Source of the DNA: 73-13 sp035555435
GTDB lineage: Bacteria; Actinomycetota; Actinomycetes; Actinomycetales; Microbacteriaceae
DNA length: 64,000 nt
NCBI GenBank assembly: GCA_035555435.1
Contig: DATMGN010000050.1
Span: 1-64,000 of the forward strand
Direction of reading: 5' to 3'
Shown here: one piece after another, positions 37,366 through 45,361 of the stretch
How the letters are laid out: each line of letters starts with the position of its first letter
Numbering within the stretch: the stretch's first letter is position 1
Notes under the pieces: model-generated
The model's input: only the letters and a program-made list of their open reading frames with translations
Told to the model about the DNA's origin: nothing
The model's database searches: none
Made by a program: the position numbers and the translations under genes

Positions 37366-38802
37366 ATGTCCAAGCCCCTGTTCAAGGACGCGTCAGAGGT
37401 CCTGAAGTTCATCAAGGACACCGACGTCAAGTTCCTCGACATCCGGTTCACCGACCTCCCCGGTGTGCAGCAGCACTTCAACATCCCGGCCGTGACCGTC
37501 GACGAGGACTTCTTCACGGTCGGCCAGATGTTCGACGGCTCCTCGATCCGTGGCTTCCAGTCGATCAACGAGTCCGACCTGCAGCTCATCCCGGACATCT
37601 CGACCGCGTACGTCGACCCGTTCCGCACGGAGCGCACGCTCATCCTGATCTTCGACATCTTCAACCCGCGCAACGGCGAGATCTACCACCGCGACCCCCG
37701 TCAGGTCGCCAAGAAGGCCGAGAAGTACCTCGCGTCGACCGGGATCGCCGACACGGCGTTCTTCGCCCCCGAGGCCGAGTTCTTCATCTTCGACGACGTG
37801 CGCTACGAGGTGAAGCAGAACCGCTCGTTCTACGAGGTCGACTCGTCCGAGGCCGCCTGGAACACGGGCCGCGTCGAAGAGGGCGGCAACCTGGCGAACA
37901 AGACCCCGTTCAAGGGCGGCTACTTCCCCGTCTCCCCCGTCGACCAGCACGCCGACATGCGCGACGACATCGTGCTCAAGCTCATGCAGGTCGGCCTCGA
38001 GGTCGAGCGCTCGCACCACGAGGTCGGCACCGCCGGACAGGGCGAGATCAACTACAAGTTCGACACGCTGGTGTCCTCGGCCGACGACATCCTCAAGTTC
38101 AAGTACATCGTCAAGAACACCGCACTCGAGTGGGGCAAAGTCGCGACCTTCATGCCGAAGCCGCTCATGGGTGACAACGGCTCAGGCATGCACACGCACC
38201 AGTCGCTGTGGAACGACGGCAAGCCGCTCTTCTACGACGAGGCCGGCTACGCGGGCCTGTCGGACATCGCGCGCTGGTACATCGGCGGCATCCTCAAGCA
38301 CGGCCCGTCGCTCGCGGCCTTCACGAACCCGAGCGTCAACTCCTACCACCGACTCGTCCCCGGTTTCGAGGCGCCCGTCAACCTGGTCTACTCGGCCGGC
38401 AACCGCTCCGCGTCGATCCGCATCCCGATCACCGGCACGAACCCGAAGGCCAAGCGCATCGAGTTCCGCACGCCGGACTCCTCGAGCAACCCGTACCTCG
38501 CGTTCGCGGCGCAGCTGCTCGCGGGCCTCGACGGCGTGCTCAACAAGATCGAGCCGCACGAGCCCATCGACAAGGACCTCTACGAACTGCCGCCCGAGGA
38601 GGCGAAGGGCATCCCGCAGCTCCCCGGCTCGCTCGACGCGGCCCTCGACGCGCTCGAGGCCGACCACGAGTACCTGCTGGCCGGCGGGGTTTTCACGCAG
38701 GACCTCATCGACACCTGGATCGACTACAAGCGGACCAAGGAGCTGCTCCCCTTCGCGCAGCGCCCGCACCCGTACGAGTACGAGCTGTACTTCAGCGTGT
38801 GA
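37366..38802 (+). CDS. glnA: Glutamine synthetase type I, adenylylatable
   Basis: The 478-residue enzyme makes glutamine from glutamate, ammonia and ATP as a dodecamer. Motifs in order are QMFDGSSIRGF, the metal-binding PEAEFFIF, HHEVGTAGQGEINY, KPLMGDNGSGMHTHQS, NPSVNSYHRLVPGFEAPVN and RIEFRTPDSSSNPY. Tyr406 in KDLYELPPEEAKG is the site modified by GlnE adenylyltransferase, whose gene is at 52693-55632. The ATG at 37366 gives the family N-terminus (MSKPLFKDASEVLKFI). A GlnR-like site and -10 lie upstream and a strong hairpin downstream, so it is probably monocistronic. Confidence 0.96.
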   Translation: MSKPLFKDASEVLKFIKDTDVKFLDIRFTDLPGVQQHFNIPAVTVDEDFFTVGQMFDGSSIRGFQSINESDLQLIPDISTAYVDPFRTERTLILIFDIFNPRNGEIYHRDPRQVAKKAEKYLASTGIADTAFFAPEAEFFIFDDVRYEVKQNRSFYEVDSSEAAWNTGRVEEGGNLANKTPFKGGYFPVSPVDQHADMRDDIVLKLMQVGLEVERSHHEVGTAGQGEINYKFDTLVSSADDILKFKYIVKNTALEWGKVATFMPKPLMGDNGSGMHTHQSLWNDGKPLFYDEAGYAGLSDIARWYIGGILKHGPSLAAFTNPSVNSYHRLVPGFEAPVNLVYSAGNRSASIRIPITGTNPKAKRIEFRTPDSSSNPYLAFAAQLLAGLDGVLNKIEPHEPIDKDLYELPPEEAKGIPQLPGSLDAALDALEADHEYLLAGGVFTQDLIDTWIDYKRTKELLPFAQRPHPYEYELYFSV

Positions 38803-38854
38803 TTCCGGGAGGCCCTCAGAGCCACACTTCCGGTTCTTGAGACCAGCAATTTCC

Positions 38855-38888
38855 TGAGCCCCAGGCGGCAGTTGCCGTCTGGGGCTCA
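38855..38888 (+). terminator. Strong hairpin terminator after glnA
   Basis: TGAGCCCCAG and CTGGGGCTCA form a perfect 10-bp stem with an inner GGCA/TGCC stem. No U-tract follows, as is common for actinobacterial terminators. It lies 53 bases after the glnA stop codon. Confidence 0.8.
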
Positions 38889-38901
38889 GACTATCTCTGG
38901 A

Positions 38902-38930
38902 CGTTTACGGACGGGTACGGGGAGTAAACG
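38902..38930. other. Small dyad CGTTTAC/GTAAACG at the edge of the island
   Basis: CGTTTAC at 38902-38908 and GTAAACG at 38924-38930 are inverted copies separated by 15 bases; ACGGAC also recurs directly (38907 and 38928). It lies just after the glnA terminator, where the chromosomal backbone meets accessory DNA. Nothing else is seen between 38889 and 39001. Confidence 0.45.
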
Positions 38931-39001
38931 GACAGGTTCTCGGGCAGCGTGGATGCCCGCTTCTGCGCACGCGAACAGCGCGCTGACTCGACGGTTCGCT
39001 G

Positions 39002-39556
39002 CTACAGCAGCCTACCGACAGGAGCCCGTGTGAGATCAGGCGCGACGGCGTAGCTGACCGCTGGCACCGCAGCCCATCGCTCCGGTGGCAACGCGCCAAA
39101 CATCAGCTCCAGCGCGAGACCGACTTCAGCATTGAGAAGCCCCTGCAAGGTGAGCGGCAGCGAAATCGACGCGAGCGCACTGCGCGATTGAACGTTTCGC
39201 GCCGAGGCATCCGTCAGTGCGTTAGCGCGAAGCTCTTCAAGGATCCCGTCGAGCACACCCTGCACTGCAGTCGATACGCCCAACTCTGCTAAGTGGGGCG
39301 CGATGAGGTCGGCGATGAGCAACGGCTCACTGGGAACAACAGGCTGCTTCGAAGCATGCGTGTCGGGGATGGTTCCGCCAAACGCCGCTTGCCGGATCAG
39401 GCTCTGCGCCACATGTCGTGGGGCGGGAGTTCCCGCAAGCGCGGCTTTCAGGGCGTTGCGGATGCACATGAGGTCGTTCTTGCTTGCTGATCCCGCCGCG
39501 GAGAGCCCAACTGCTAGCGCACGGTCATCGATTGGACAGTCCCGGTAAGACACCGC
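39002..39556 (-). pseudogene. Unrecognised ORF remnant fused in frame to decayed transposase
   Basis: About 184 codons read on the minus strand directly out of the left IS element, because the transposase stop codon there has mutated (CAA in place of TAA). The product contains CIRNALKAALAGTPAPRHVAQSL, LIADLIAPHLAELGVSTAVQGVLDGILEELRAN and LGLLNAEVGLALELMFGALPPE-like helical segments and ends at TAG, 39002. No family was recognised. GC content looks lower than in the neighbours. It has no start of its own next to the IS, so it is probably the 3' part of a gene whose 5' part was lost. Confidence 0.5.
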
Positions 39557-39580
39557 TGAATCGCCCCGGGTTTGGTGGAG
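39557..39580. repeat. Left terminal inverted repeat, left IS copy
   Basis: The 24 bases starting TGAATCGCCCCGGG match the right end (40860-40883, reverse complement) with one mismatch at position 12. Confidence 0.85.
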
Positions 39581-40510
39581 AGCTTGTTCTCCAACTAGCG
39601 GCTGCTGCTCGGAGTCGTTTTGCGCGTAGTAGGCGTCCTCGATCTCGATCGGGGTCTGATAGCCGATCGAGGAGTGGAGCCGGTTCTCGTTGAACCAGTG
39701 CACCCAGCTCACGGTCGCCAACTCGAGTTCGTCGACGGTGCGGAACGGGCCGTCGATCTTGACGCACTCATTCTTGTAGAGCCCTACGACGGACTCGGCG
39801 AGGGCGTTGTCATAGCTATCGCCGACCGAGCCGATCGAGGCGATCGCGCCGACGTCGGCGAGCCGCTACGCATAGCGAATGGCGGTGTATTGCCGGCCGG
39901 CGTCCGAGTGGTGGGTCACCCCGGTGACGTCCTGGCCGGCGCGGCCACGCACCCACAGTGCCATCTCGAACGCGTCCAGCGGCAGTTCGGTCGGCATCCG
40001 GTCCGCGGTGCGCCACCCGACGATCCGCCGCGAGAACACGTCGGTGACGAACGCGGTGAACCCGAACCCGGACCCGGTTGGCACATACGTGAAGTCGACG
40101 ACCCACAACTCGTTCGGTCGCGACGCTCGGAAGCAGCGGTTGACGTGGTCCGGTGGCCGGGTCGCCTTCTCGTCGGGCCTTGTGGTGACGAACTGCTTGC
40201 CGCGGCGCACTCCGCGCCGGCCTTGCTCACGTATCAGGCGCTCCACGGTGCACTTGGCGACGGTGATGCCCTGCCGCTTCAGCAGCCGCCACATCTTCCG
40301 CGCCCCGCTGATCCCTCGACCGAGGTCACGGTCCCAGAACACCCGCTGAATCTCCACGACCAGCTCCGCGTCCCGCAGGGTCCTGGCGGCGGGCGGGCGC
40401 TGTTTGAACGCGTAGTAGCCGGACGGGGCGATCTTGATCCCGTGCTGGGTCAGCACGCGGCAGATCGGCTCGACCCCGAACCGGTCACGGTGGTCGTCGA
40501 TGAACGCCAC
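39572..40510 (-). pseudogene. IS3-family transposase orfB, amber-interrupted
   Basis: The frame encodes the DDE integrase domain of an IS3-type transposase: CRVLTQHGIKIAPSGYYA, WVVDFTYVPTGSGFGFTAF (first Asp), HHSDAGRQYTAIRYA (second Asp), and after the break SYDNALAESVVGLYKNE (Glu). An in-frame TAG at 39866-39868 replaces the GAG (Glu) found in the right copy. The natural TAA is CAA here, so the frame continues into flanking DNA. The product is therefore cut after 214 residues, before the catalytic Glu. Confidence 0.85.
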
Positions 40511-40835
40511 TACCAGGGCAGTCGCGGGTCGAGCTCCCGCGCGAAGAACCAGGACGCCGCCAGCAGGATCTCGTTCGCCCGCTTCAGCTCGCGCACCTCG
40601 GCCTCGAGCTCCCGAACGCGCTTCGCGTCCGAGGTCGTCGTCCCGGGAGGATCACCCCGGTCGATCGCAGCCTGCTTGCACCAACCATACAAAGTGTCCT
40701 TGTTCACCCGACGCGCGTCGCGATCCGCACCGCCGCCGCGTTCATCGTCAGGTTCTCGTCCGCCTTCTGCGCTTCGAGCACGAGCCCCACAGCCCGATCA
40801 CGAAGCTCCGGCGGGTACTTCCTCGGAGCCGACAT
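40510..40835 (-). pseudogene. IS3-family transposase orfA, frameshifted
   Basis: The helix-turn-helix orfA starts MSAPRKYPPELRDRAVGLVL at 40835. It loses one G at about 40708 (GTCGGGTGA where the intact copy reads GTCGGGGTC), which brings an immediate stop. Downstream, the remaining frame (from 40707) continues with WCKQAAIDRGDPPGTTTSDAK and a leucine-zipper-like ELEAEVRELKRANEILL. Restoring one base gives 108 residues, the same as the intact orfA. Confidence 0.82.
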
Positions 40836-40859
40836 AGGTCCATCCTTTCGGATCAGACC

Positions 40860-40883
40860 CTCCACCAAACCAGGGGCGATTCA
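40860..40883. repeat. Right terminal inverted repeat, left IS copy
   Basis: The reverse complement starts TGAATCGCCCCTGG and pairs with 39557-39580. Its first three bases, read on the minus strand, supply the TGA stop of the LysR gene. Confidence 0.85.
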
Positions 40884-41846
40884 CCGGTCCGCCGGGACGG
40901 TCTCCGCCGCACCTGAGGGCTCCTTCGCCAGCCGGATGAACCGATCGACGGTCGACGTCCGCTCCCGATCCTTCGCGACGACGATGACGGCCTCCAACGG
41001 CGGAAGCTCTTGGAGCGCCTCGCGGAACACGATCTGCGGCGGAGCTCCGGACTTCGCGATCTCGGGGACGATCGTGACGCCGATGCCGGCGGCGACGAGC
41101 GGAAGAGCGGAATGGAGCGGCGAGACTTCCCGCACTTCAGGTGCGCCGAGACCGAGCGATCGCCAGAGGTCCGCGAGCAGGCCCTGCATGCTCGGCATCC
41201 TGCTCACGCGGCGGGGGAGCAGCCAGTGCTCGCCGGCGAGCTCTCGAAGGTCGATCGGATCCGGGGCGTCGCGGTACTCGTTCGCGAGCGCGATCACGAG
41301 CTTCATCGTCCGCCACTCGTAGATGCTCACAGCGTGGCCGAACCCGCGGACGAGGCGATCGATGTCCGGAGTCGGGACCAGTCCGACATCGGCGCGACCG
41401 TCGATGACGAGTTCCATCACGTCGATCGAGTGGCCCTCGGCAAGCGAGATCTCAACTCGCGGCGAGGCCCTCGCAAATCGCGCGAGCACATCGGGAACGA
41501 CCTTGGCCGAGATCGTCGGCTCGGCGGCGATGGCGAGGTGTCCCTCGTTCCCGTCCGCCATCCGGCGCAGCGACTGGAGCGTCGCCTCGATATCGGCAAG
41601 GTGGTGACCCGCCCGCAGCGCGAGATACTCGCCGGCCGCCGTCGGTTCGACACCCGTTCGCGAGCGCCTCAGCAATCGGCAGCCGACCGCGCTTTCGAGC
41701 CGCGAGATCGCGGCGCTCAGCGGCGGCTGACTCATCTGGAGGGCACGGGCGGCTCGGGTGATCGAGCCGTTCTCGACGACCGCGAGGAAGTAACGCAGCG
41801 TCCGCAGGTCGACATTGTTTCCATACTCATTTCTTTGGCTCTGCAC
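40881..41846 (-). CDS. LysR-family transcriptional regulator
   Basis: The 321-residue protein has an N-terminal winged helix (LRTLRYFLAVVENGSITRAARALQMSQPPLSAAISRLE, given here only as a span near residues 12-50) and a periplasmic-binding-protein-like effector domain (about 95-300). It is divergent from the FAD monooxygenase, the usual arrangement for a LysR regulator and its target. The GTG at 41846 is the only suitable start before the conserved helix; a TTGACA box lies upstream. Its stop TGA is the first three bases of the IS inverted repeat, so a few C-terminal residues may have been lost. Confidence 0.85.
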   Translation of the reverse strand: MQSQRNEYGNNVDLRTLRYFLAVVENGSITRAARALQMSQPPLSAAISRLESAVGCRLLRRSRTGVEPTAAGEYLALRAGHHLADIEATLQSLRRMADGNEGHLAIAAEPTISAKVVPDVLARFARASPRVEISLAEGHSIDVMELVIDGRADVGLVPTPDIDRLVRGFGHAVSIYEWRTMKLVIALANEYRDAPDPIDLRELAGEHWLLPRRVSRMPSMQGLLADLWRSLGLGAPEVREVSPLHSALPLVAAGIGVTIVPEIAKSGAPPQIVFREALQELPPLEAVIVVAKDRERTSTVDRFIRLAKEPSGAAETVPADR

Positions 41847-41853
41847 GCCACAA

Positions 41854-41882
41854 TCAGTATTTGACGGATCGCTCTGTGTCAA
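41854..41882. promoter_or_regulatory. LysR dyad and promoter region
   Basis: TTGAC (41861-41865) and GTCAA (41878-41882) form a perfect inverted repeat with a 12-base spacer. On the minus strand the right arm is a perfect TTGACA -35, followed after 17 bases by a weak TACTGA -10 that ends 7 bases before the lysR GTG. The dyad would let the regulator control its own gene and the divergent monooxygenase. Confidence 0.4.
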
Positions 41883-41947
41883 GTTCCATGGAATCGAGGG
41901 CGACGGTGCCCTCGAATCGCCACGGATCGAAGAGGACCCATAGCGCA

Positions 41948-43594
41948 ATGACGCATTCCGCAGCCGCCGACGTCGTGATCGTCGGGAACGGGCCCGTCGG
42001 CCAGACGACGGCACTGCTCCTGGCTAATCTCGGGATCCGCGTGGCGATCGTCGACAAAGCTGCAGCACGCATGCCCGTCGGGTCGAAGGCGACGACGCAC
42101 CGTCCGAACAACCTCGATATCTGGGACATCGTCGGCGCGGGCAGCCGAATGGTCGCGGAGGGCGTCGCGAAGGTCAACAGCCACGTCTTCTATCAGGACG
42201 AGCATCTCTTCACCGAGTCATACGATGACGGGGCCGCCAAGCAGTACCCTCCGATGATCACGATCTCCCAGGAACGCGTCGAGGCGATCCTCGACGAGCT
42301 GATCGCCGAGCAACCGCTGATCAGCGTCCACTGGAACCACGATTTCGTCCACTTCGCACAGGATTCCGACGGCGTGACCGTCCACTGCCGGCAGGCCGGC
42401 GGGGCGGAGACCTCGTTCCGCGGCGCATTCGCCGTCGCCTGCGTCGGTTCGCGGGCGGACGCCGTCCACGCCGATCTCGATGTCTCGTTCGATGGCCGGC
42501 GATTCGACGACAAGTTCCTCATCTGCGACCTGACGATCCCGAGCGCGCACTGGGAGCGCGACCGCTTCTTCCACTTCGACTCCCAGCACAATCCCGGTCG
42601 CCAGATCCTCATCCAGCCGTGCCCGAACAGCAGCTATCGGATCGACTGGCAGCTCCCATACGAGTACGACCTCGACGAGGACATCGCGAGCGGCGGTCTC
42701 GACCGACGGATCCGCGCCGTCACCGGTGACCGCGACTACGGGATCAACTGGACCTCCGTCTACCGCTTCCAGGCGCGACTCGCCAGCTCATTCCGCGTCG
42801 GCCGGGTCTTCCTCGCCGGCGACTGCGCCCACCTTATGTCGCCGTTCGGAGGACGCGGCTTGAACTCCGGAGTCTGCGACGCCGAGAACCTCGCCTGGAA
42901 GCTCGCGTTCGTCATCAAGGGCTGGGCGCCGGAGGCTCTTCTCGATACCTACGATGAGGAGCGTGCAGCTGCGGCCTTCGAGAACCTCACCGTGACGGCG
43001 TCGACCATGGACTTCCTCGTTCCTCAGAACGATGAGCAGCGAGCACGTCGCATTGAACTGCTCGAAGCAGCGCGGGATCGTCCCGGCGCGGAGACCTGGT
43101 CGCAGATCGACACCAGTCGGATGGCCGAGGCCTTCTGGTACTTCGATTCGAGTCTCACGACACCGGACCAGAGCCGCCCCGCCCCTGTCGAGCCGCCCCG
43201 TGGGATCGTCCCTCGCCCGGGGCCTGGCGTCCTGATCCCCGACCTGATGATTGATATCGACGGGGTGCCCACGCGCATTCGGAACCTGGTGCGCGGACGC
43301 TACACGCTGCTCGTCGAGGGCCCGGCGGCAGCGGCCGGGAGCCTGCAGCCGAACAGCGGAACATATGCCATCGTGGCGTTCTCGGACATCGATCCCCAGG
43401 GAACGCTTCGCGAGCTATTGGCGGTCGCCCCCGGTGAGATCTGGATCGTTCGGCCCGACGCCTACGTGGCCGCCGTGGTGCAGGACAACGACATCGACCG
43501 CGCTCGACGGCTCGCCGATTTGAGTGATGAGAACAATCCGGGACTGCAGGGGCCGACAGCGCCGCGCCCTCAGTGGATGCCCGCGACGGCGTGA
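41948..43594 (+). CDS. FAD-dependent aromatic monooxygenase
   Basis: The 548-residue flavoprotein belongs to the PheA/TfdB/MhpA-type hydroxylases. The ADP-binding GNGPVG is at residues 13-18, the central GSRADAVHADL motif near 167, and the second FAD motif VFLAGDCAHLMSPFGGRG at 288-303, followed by DAENLAWKLAFV. The C-terminal thioredoxin-like domain (about 440-545) is typical of phenol-type hydroxylases. It would use NAD(P)H and O2 to hydroxylate an aromatic or related substrate. The ATG at 41948 is chosen from the family N-terminus. It is followed by TRAP genes 19 bases downstream, so uptake and oxidation are probably linked. Confidence 0.85.
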   Translation: MTHSAAADVVIVGNGPVGQTTALLLANLGIRVAIVDKAAARMPVGSKATTHRPNNLDIWDIVGAGSRMVAEGVAKVNSHVFYQDEHLFTESYDDGAAKQYPPMITISQERVEAILDELIAEQPLISVHWNHDFVHFAQDSDGVTVHCRQAGGAETSFRGAFAVACVGSRADAVHADLDVSFDGRRFDDKFLICDLTIPSAHWERDRFFHFDSQHNPGRQILIQPCPNSSYRIDWQLPYEYDLDEDIASGGLDRRIRAVTGDRDYGINWTSVYRFQARLASSFRVGRVFLAGDCAHLMSPFGGRGLNSGVCDAENLAWKLAFVIKGWAPEALLDTYDEERAAAAFENLTVTASTMDFLVPQNDEQRARRIELLEAARDRPGAETWSQIDTSRMAEAFWYFDSSLTTPDQSRPAPVEPPRGIVPRPGPGVLIPDLMIDIDGVPTRIRNLVRGRYTLLVEGPAAAAGSLQPNSGTYAIVAFSDIDPQGTLRELLAVAPGEIWIVRPDAYVAAVVQDNDIDRARRLADLSDENNPGLQGPTAPRPQWMPATA

Positions 43595-43613
43595 TCACGA
43601 AGGAGATCGAAGC

Positions 43614-44774
43614 ATGCACGATGTGAATCGGAGCCACTCCCCCTCACGCTCCTCCCGACGCCTGCCGTGGCGCGCTGCGGCGGGGATCGCCTTCGCGGCG
43701 AGCCTCGCGCTCAGCGCCTGCAGCGGCGTCGCAGACGTTCCCGCCGCCGACAGCGATGACGTGTTCACCCTGACGGCGATCACCCAATCGGTCGAGGGCA
43801 GCCCCCCGGCCGCGATCCAGGACTGGTTCTACTCCGAGATCGAGCAACGCAGTGAGGGGCGTATCGTGTTCGACCGGCTCGCCCCCAACTCGCTGTGCCC
43901 GGCGGTGGAGATCGTCGAGTGCATCCGCGACGGCCGCGCCGACGTGGGCAGTTCGACCCCGGACTACACACCGCAGTACTTCCCGGACGCTGCCGTCATC
44001 GGGATCCCGTTCACCGGGCAGAATGCTGAGGCCATCATGACGGCGCTGTATCAGGTCCACGAGGAGTTCCCCGAGGCGCAGGGACTCTACGAGAGCATCG
44101 GACTGAAGCCCGTGGCCACATGGCCCGTCGGCAAGATGCTCATTGGAACGAAGATCCCGGTTACCGAGACCGGTGATCTCTCCGGGTTGCGCATCCGGGT
44201 CACCGGCGAGGGCCCGCAGGCCGCGTTCGGCTCCGTCGGAGCCAATCCCGTTGCGCTGCCCGCTTCCGAGGCCTACGAGGCTGCGAACACCGGAGTGATC
44301 GATGGCGTCGGCTTCGCGATGGACGGGCCCGTCAACTTCGGACTGATGGAAGTGCTGGGCTACTGGACTGATCCGGGAATCGGCCACTACTCGTCGAACG
44401 CACTCTGGTTCAACGCTGCTTCGTTCGACCGCCTGCCGAGCGATCTGCAGCAGATCATCGAGGACGTCCGGGTCGAGCTCAACGAGGGCGCCGGGATCGC
44501 CGCCGCCGCCGCAATCCAGGCGGAGCAGTGCGATGCCATGCTCGACTCGCCAGATGTCGCCGCTTTTGACGCATGGTCGCCGGAGAACACCCAGACGTGG
44601 AGCGATCTGCTCGGCGACGACTCGAAGGATCGCTGGATCGAGACGGCCAAGGCCGCCGGCCTGACCGAGGCAGAAGCCTATCTGGACCGGTACCTGACTC
44701 TGCTCGAGGAGGCCGAGTCGACCTCTGCCGCAGATCCGGTTGCCGACTGCGTCGATCGATTCTCTGCGCGTTGA
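43614..44774 (+). CDS. dctP: TRAP transporter solute-binding lipoprotein
   Basis: The 386-residue protein is a DctP-type periplasmic binding subunit. It has an Arg-rich N-terminus, a hydrophobic segment and a lipobox LSACSG with Cys36, so it should be anchored to the outer face of the membrane. TRAP-family landmarks are GKMLIGTKIPV, DLSGLRIRVTGEGPQ and LPASEAYEAANTGVIDGVGF. The start ATG has AAGGAG 8 bases upstream. It is the first transporter gene of a dctPQM run after the monooxygenase. Family members bind organic acids, so a carboxylate substrate is likely but not proven. Confidence 0.88.
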   Translation: MHDVNRSHSPSRSSRRLPWRAAAGIAFAASLALSACSGVADVPAADSDDVFTLTAITQSVEGSPPAAIQDWFYSEIEQRSEGRIVFDRLAPNSLCPAVEIVECIRDGRADVGSSTPDYTPQYFPDAAVIGIPFTGQNAEAIMTALYQVHEEFPEAQGLYESIGLKPVATWPVGKMLIGTKIPVTETGDLSGLRIRVTGEGPQAAFGSVGANPVALPASEAYEAANTGVIDGVGFAMDGPVNFGLMEVLGYWTDPGIGHYSSNALWFNAASFDRLPSDLQQIIEDVRVELNEGAGIAAAAAIQAEQCDAMLDSPDVAAFDAWSPENTQTWSDLLGDDSKDRWIETAKAAGLTEAEAYLDRYLTLLEEAESTSAADPVADCVDRFSAR

Positions 44775-44784
44775 CGGGACTTCG

Positions 44785-45306
44785 GTGAGCGACCTCGCCC
44801 TACAGTCCCGAGGCAGCCGGTTCTTCCTCGGACAGATTGAGATCCTCGGGATCATCTCGGCATCGGCGATCGTGGTGCTGATGCTCGCAACGGTCACCGA
44901 CGTGACCGTGCGCTGGATCACGAGCGCGAGCGTGCCGGGCATGTTCGAGATCGCCGAGAGCGCTCTAGTGGTGGCGGTCTTCTTCGGTCTGCCCTGGGCC
45001 GCGCTCCGGGGCGAGCACGTCAGCGTCTCGCTCCTCACCGACCGGCTCACCGGGCGCTGGAGCCGGATCGTGAACGTCGTCATGTGGGTGCTGTGCGTCG
45101 TGACTCTGGCATGGCTGACATACGCGACCATCGGTCGCGCAATCGAGTCGTCGATGATGCGCGAAGCGCGGTTCGGGCTGATCCAATGGCCGCTCTACCC
45201 GCTGCGATGGATCATCGCGTTCGGACTCGCCCAATGGCTGGTCCTCGCGCTGGTCAACCTCGCGAGGGTCGTGAGGGGCCGCCGCGCATACGGAGACATC
45301 CCCTAG
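44785..45306 (+). CDS. dctQ: TRAP transporter small membrane subunit
   Basis: The 173-residue protein has four membrane helices, the DctQ pattern, with a conserved Trp/Arg segment (VRWITSASVPGMFEIAESAL, WAALRGEHVSVSLL). It pairs with DctM to form the transporter. A GTG start lies 11 bases after the dctP stop. An earlier in-frame start inside dctP is possible but less likely. Confidence 0.85.
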   Translation: MSDLALQSRGSRFFLGQIEILGIISASAIVVLMLATVTDVTVRWITSASVPGMFEIAESALVVAVFFGLPWAALRGEHVSVSLLTDRLTGRWSRIVNVVMWVLCVVTLAWLTYATIGRAIESSMMREARFGLIQWPLYPLRWIIAFGLAQWLVLALVNLARVVRGRRAYGDIP

Positions 45307-45361
45307 CCGGGAACGGAGATCCCATGAACTGTCAACGACGCATCGTCAGGCGGGAGATGCC

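Larger units (their letters stand above)
39557..40883 (-). mobile_element. Decayed IS3-family element (left copy)
   Basis: The 1327-bp element is bounded by 24-bp terminal inverted repeats beginning TGAATCGCCCC. Its transposase genes read on the minus strand: orfA has a one-base deletion and orfB an in-frame amber and a lost stop. No target duplication is seen: CGC lies left and CCG right. It is related to, but clearly diverged from, the right copy at 47452-48782 (roughly three quarters of transposase residues agree by eye), in opposite orientation. Confidence 0.85.
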
